DNA from: Streptomyces sp. RKAG290
GTDB lineage: Bacteria; Actinomycetota; Actinomycetes; Streptomycetales; Streptomycetaceae
Assembly: GCF_023701695.1 (NCBI RefSeq)
Contig: NZ_JAJOZC010000001.1
Span: forward strand, 2,356,001 to 2,420,000
Direction of reading: 5' to 3'
Length of the DNA: 64,000 nt
The notes beneath the pieces are model-generated. The model did no database searches. It had not been told where the DNA came from and saw nothing but the letters and a program-made list of their open reading frames with translations. The position numbers were made by a program, and so were the translations under genes. Shown in pieces: positions 62,687 to 64,000 of this stretch. How positions within the stretch are numbered: the first letter of the stretch is position 1; the number at the start of each line of letters is the position of its first letter.

Positions 62687-63346
62687 TCAGGAAGCGCTGC
62701 CGCGCGGGAAGGAGACCTCCACGCGGCGGTTCTTCTTGCGGCCCTCTTCCGTGCTGTTGTCGGCGATCGGGTACTGCTCGCCGTAGCCACGAATCTCGAA
62801 GGTGACGTCGGCGCCGGTGGACTTCACCAGCACCGACTGCACCGCGTCGGCGCGCTGCTTGGAGAGCACGTCACCGTGTGCGGAGGAGCCGAGGTTGTCG
62901 GTGAAGCCGAAGACGCGCACCTTGGTGGCGTTCTGCTTCTTGATCTCGGCGCCGATGGCCGCGATACGGGAGTTGGCGGCAGAGCTCAGCTTCGCGCTGT
63001 CCTTGCCGAACAGGACCTCGGCCTGCAGCGCGAACTTGATGTCTGCGTTCGTGTCCTCGCGGCGCTCCTCGCCGCCCTCGTCCTCGATGACCTGGATGAT
63101 GTCGAGAACCTTGCCCGGGGCGAGCGTGCCGCCCTCCGGCATCTTGAGGTCCGGGTCGTTACTGTCGAGCTTTACCGGCGGCTCGGACGAGGCCTCGGTG
63201 CCCGGAGGCACGCTCGGACCGTCGTCGGCCAGGGCCGTTGTCGCGCCGAAGACGGTGGTGCCGGCCAGTAGTACTGCCACTGCGATGGCGCGGCCTGCCG
63301 CGTGACTGGGCCTCCGCCGCGTACGAATGGTGTTCATCTTGGCCAT
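62687..63346 (-). CDS. Secreted OmpA-family peptidoglycan-binding protein
   Basis: This 219-residue exported protein has a signal peptide (residues about 1-40 ending TALADD) and a C-terminal OmpA domain (FGKDSAKLSSAANSRIAAIGAEI ... VRVFGFTDNLGSSAHGDVLSKQRADAVQSVL ... GYGEQYPIADNSTEEGRKKNRRVEV). The Asp and Arg residues are those that bind diaminopimelate in peptidoglycan. Its ATG overlaps the upstream stop (TGATG). It probably tethers the neighbouring lipoprotein or another complex to the wall. Confidence 0.9.
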   Translation of the reverse strand: MAKMNTIRTRRRPSHAAGRAIAVAVLLAGTTVFGATTALADDGPSVPPGTEASSEPPVKLDSNDPDLKMPEGGTLAPGKVLDIIQVIEDEGGEERREDTNADIKFALQAEVLFGKDSAKLSSAANSRIAAIGAEIKKQNATKVRVFGFTDNLGSSAHGDVLSKQRADAVQSVLVKSTGADVTFEIRGYGEQYPIADNSTEEGRKKNRRVEVSFPRGSAS

Positions 63347-63951
63347 CACCCAGAGATCTTCAGCGAGGTGGTGGCGAAGGTCGGCAGCGTGAAGTCGACT
63401 TCATTCGTGGAGGCCGGAGGCGTCGGGAACTGCATGAACACCGGTGTCGACTTGCCCGGCTGAAGCGGCAGGATTCCGGTAGTGCAGAGGCAGCGGGACT
63501 CCGTGTCGCGAAGCACGTAATAACGCTTCTTGCCCACCTTGTCCACCAGAGTGGCGCCCGCGACAGAGTTCGGGTTCTTGGCCACCACGGCGCTTTCCGA
63601 ACCGGCCCAACCAGCCGTGTTCTTAGGCTGATCACCCTCGTTCTTGATTACTCCCTGAACCGTGATGAAGCCACCGGAGTCGCGCTTCACCTGATTGACG
63701 ACAAAGGTCAGGCCGCCCTGCCCCTTGGCCTCCGCCAGCTTCGCATTCGGATCGACGTTGTCGCCGGCAGCGGTGTCGTCGCCTCCGGCCCCCTTGTCTC
63801 CTTCGGAGGACTTCGAAGGCGTCGATGAGCCGGCGTCCTGCGACTTTCCGCCGTCGTCGCCCCCACAACCGGTGACGATGAAGGCCAGTGCCGCCGCCAA
63901 CGAGACAGACGCCACTACCCTTCGGGACTTCGTGGTACGCCGAATGCTCAT
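63346..63951 (-). CDS. Lipoprotein upstream of the OmpA-like gene
   Basis: This 201-residue lipoprotein has a signal with a VTGC lipobox (VVASVSLAAALAFIVTGC). A Ser/Gly/Asp-rich linker follows, and then an immunoglobulin-like beta domain (LTFVVNQVKRDSGGFITVQGVIKNEGD ... FMQFPTPPASTNEVDFTLPTF). ATG 63951 follows AAAGGAAA. It is translationally coupled to the OmpA-like gene, so the two likely form one envelope complex. The next 49 bases to the window edge hold only its ribosome site. Confidence 0.85.
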   Translation of the reverse strand: MSIRRTTKSRRVVASVSLAAALAFIVTGCGGDDGGKSQDAGSSTPSKSSEGDKGAGGDDTAAGDNVDPNAKLAEAKGQGGLTFVVNQVKRDSGGFITVQGVIKNEGDQPKNTAGWAGSESAVVAKNPNSVAGATLVDKVGKKRYYVLRDTESRCLCTTGILPLQPGKSTPVFMQFPTPPASTNEVDFTLPTFATTSLKISG

Positions 63952-64000
63952 GGGTTCAGTTTCCTTTACTCGTCGTTCGCTGTCAGTCGTCGATCAAGTG

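Overview
The window is chromosomal DNA from a Streptomyces or very close relative. It is very GC-rich, uses GTG starts freely, and has perfect GC hairpins between convergent genes. The gene set is typical of the genus: WhiB-like, DUF1707, SpoIIE-type phosphatase, LysR-ahpCD, XRE-DUF397. The stretch glpX - WhiB-like - DUF1707 - class I fumarase - class II fumarase - DUF402 - SpoIIE follows the order I recall around SCO5047-SCO5040 of S. coelicolor.

Layout. 1-13 kb: central carbon metabolism (glpX, two fumarases) with inserted regulator, exporter, peptidase and secreted esterase genes. 13-31 kb: signalling and envelope genes (SpoIIE phosphatase, class A PBP, SPFH protein), a PadR-ABC-FtsX operon, oxyR divergent from ahpCD, an AI-2E-type permease, a secreted lysozyme-like protein, PhoH, a cis-prenyltransferase and an aldo/keto reductase. 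32-48 kb and 57-61 kb: an accessory system described below. 48-57 kb: miscellaneous enzymes and regulators. 60.7-62.6 kb: ATP-binding protein, XRE, DUF397. 62.7-64 kb: OmpA-like protein and a lipoprotein.

The most interesting part is a set of secreted, polymorphic-toxin-like proteins whose heads carry a Flp-pilin processing signal (G followed by XXXXEY and a hydrophobic helix). Two of them (34.9-36.4 kb and 41.2-42.6 kb) are inverted copies sharing about 800 nearly identical bases, then a Hint domain, then unrelated C-terminal tips. Each is followed by an overlapping immunity-like gene. A third (57.9-60.5 kb) ends in a restriction-endonuclease-fold toxin tip with an Imm52-like partner. A fourth Flp-headed protein (42.9-44.9 kb) has no recognised tip. 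An A24 prepilin peptidase gene lies at 33.4 kb. Most of these genes, plus a lipoprotein and an unknown gene at 47.2 kb, share one promoter architecture: a palindrome TGGGCCC-NN-GGGCCCA, 22-23 bases, then a TANNGT/TANNCT -10 box. Several of the transcripts look leaderless. I read this as one co-regulated export and competition system. That is inference from sequence pattern.

Quality caution. At least five genes (oxyR, DUF192, a membrane glycosyltransferase, a lipoprotein, the Flp-headed protein at 42.9 kb), and probably both heads of the duplicated toxins, are each repaired by adding one base to a G or C run. The uniform polarity points to sequencing errors in the assembly more than to real pseudogenes.
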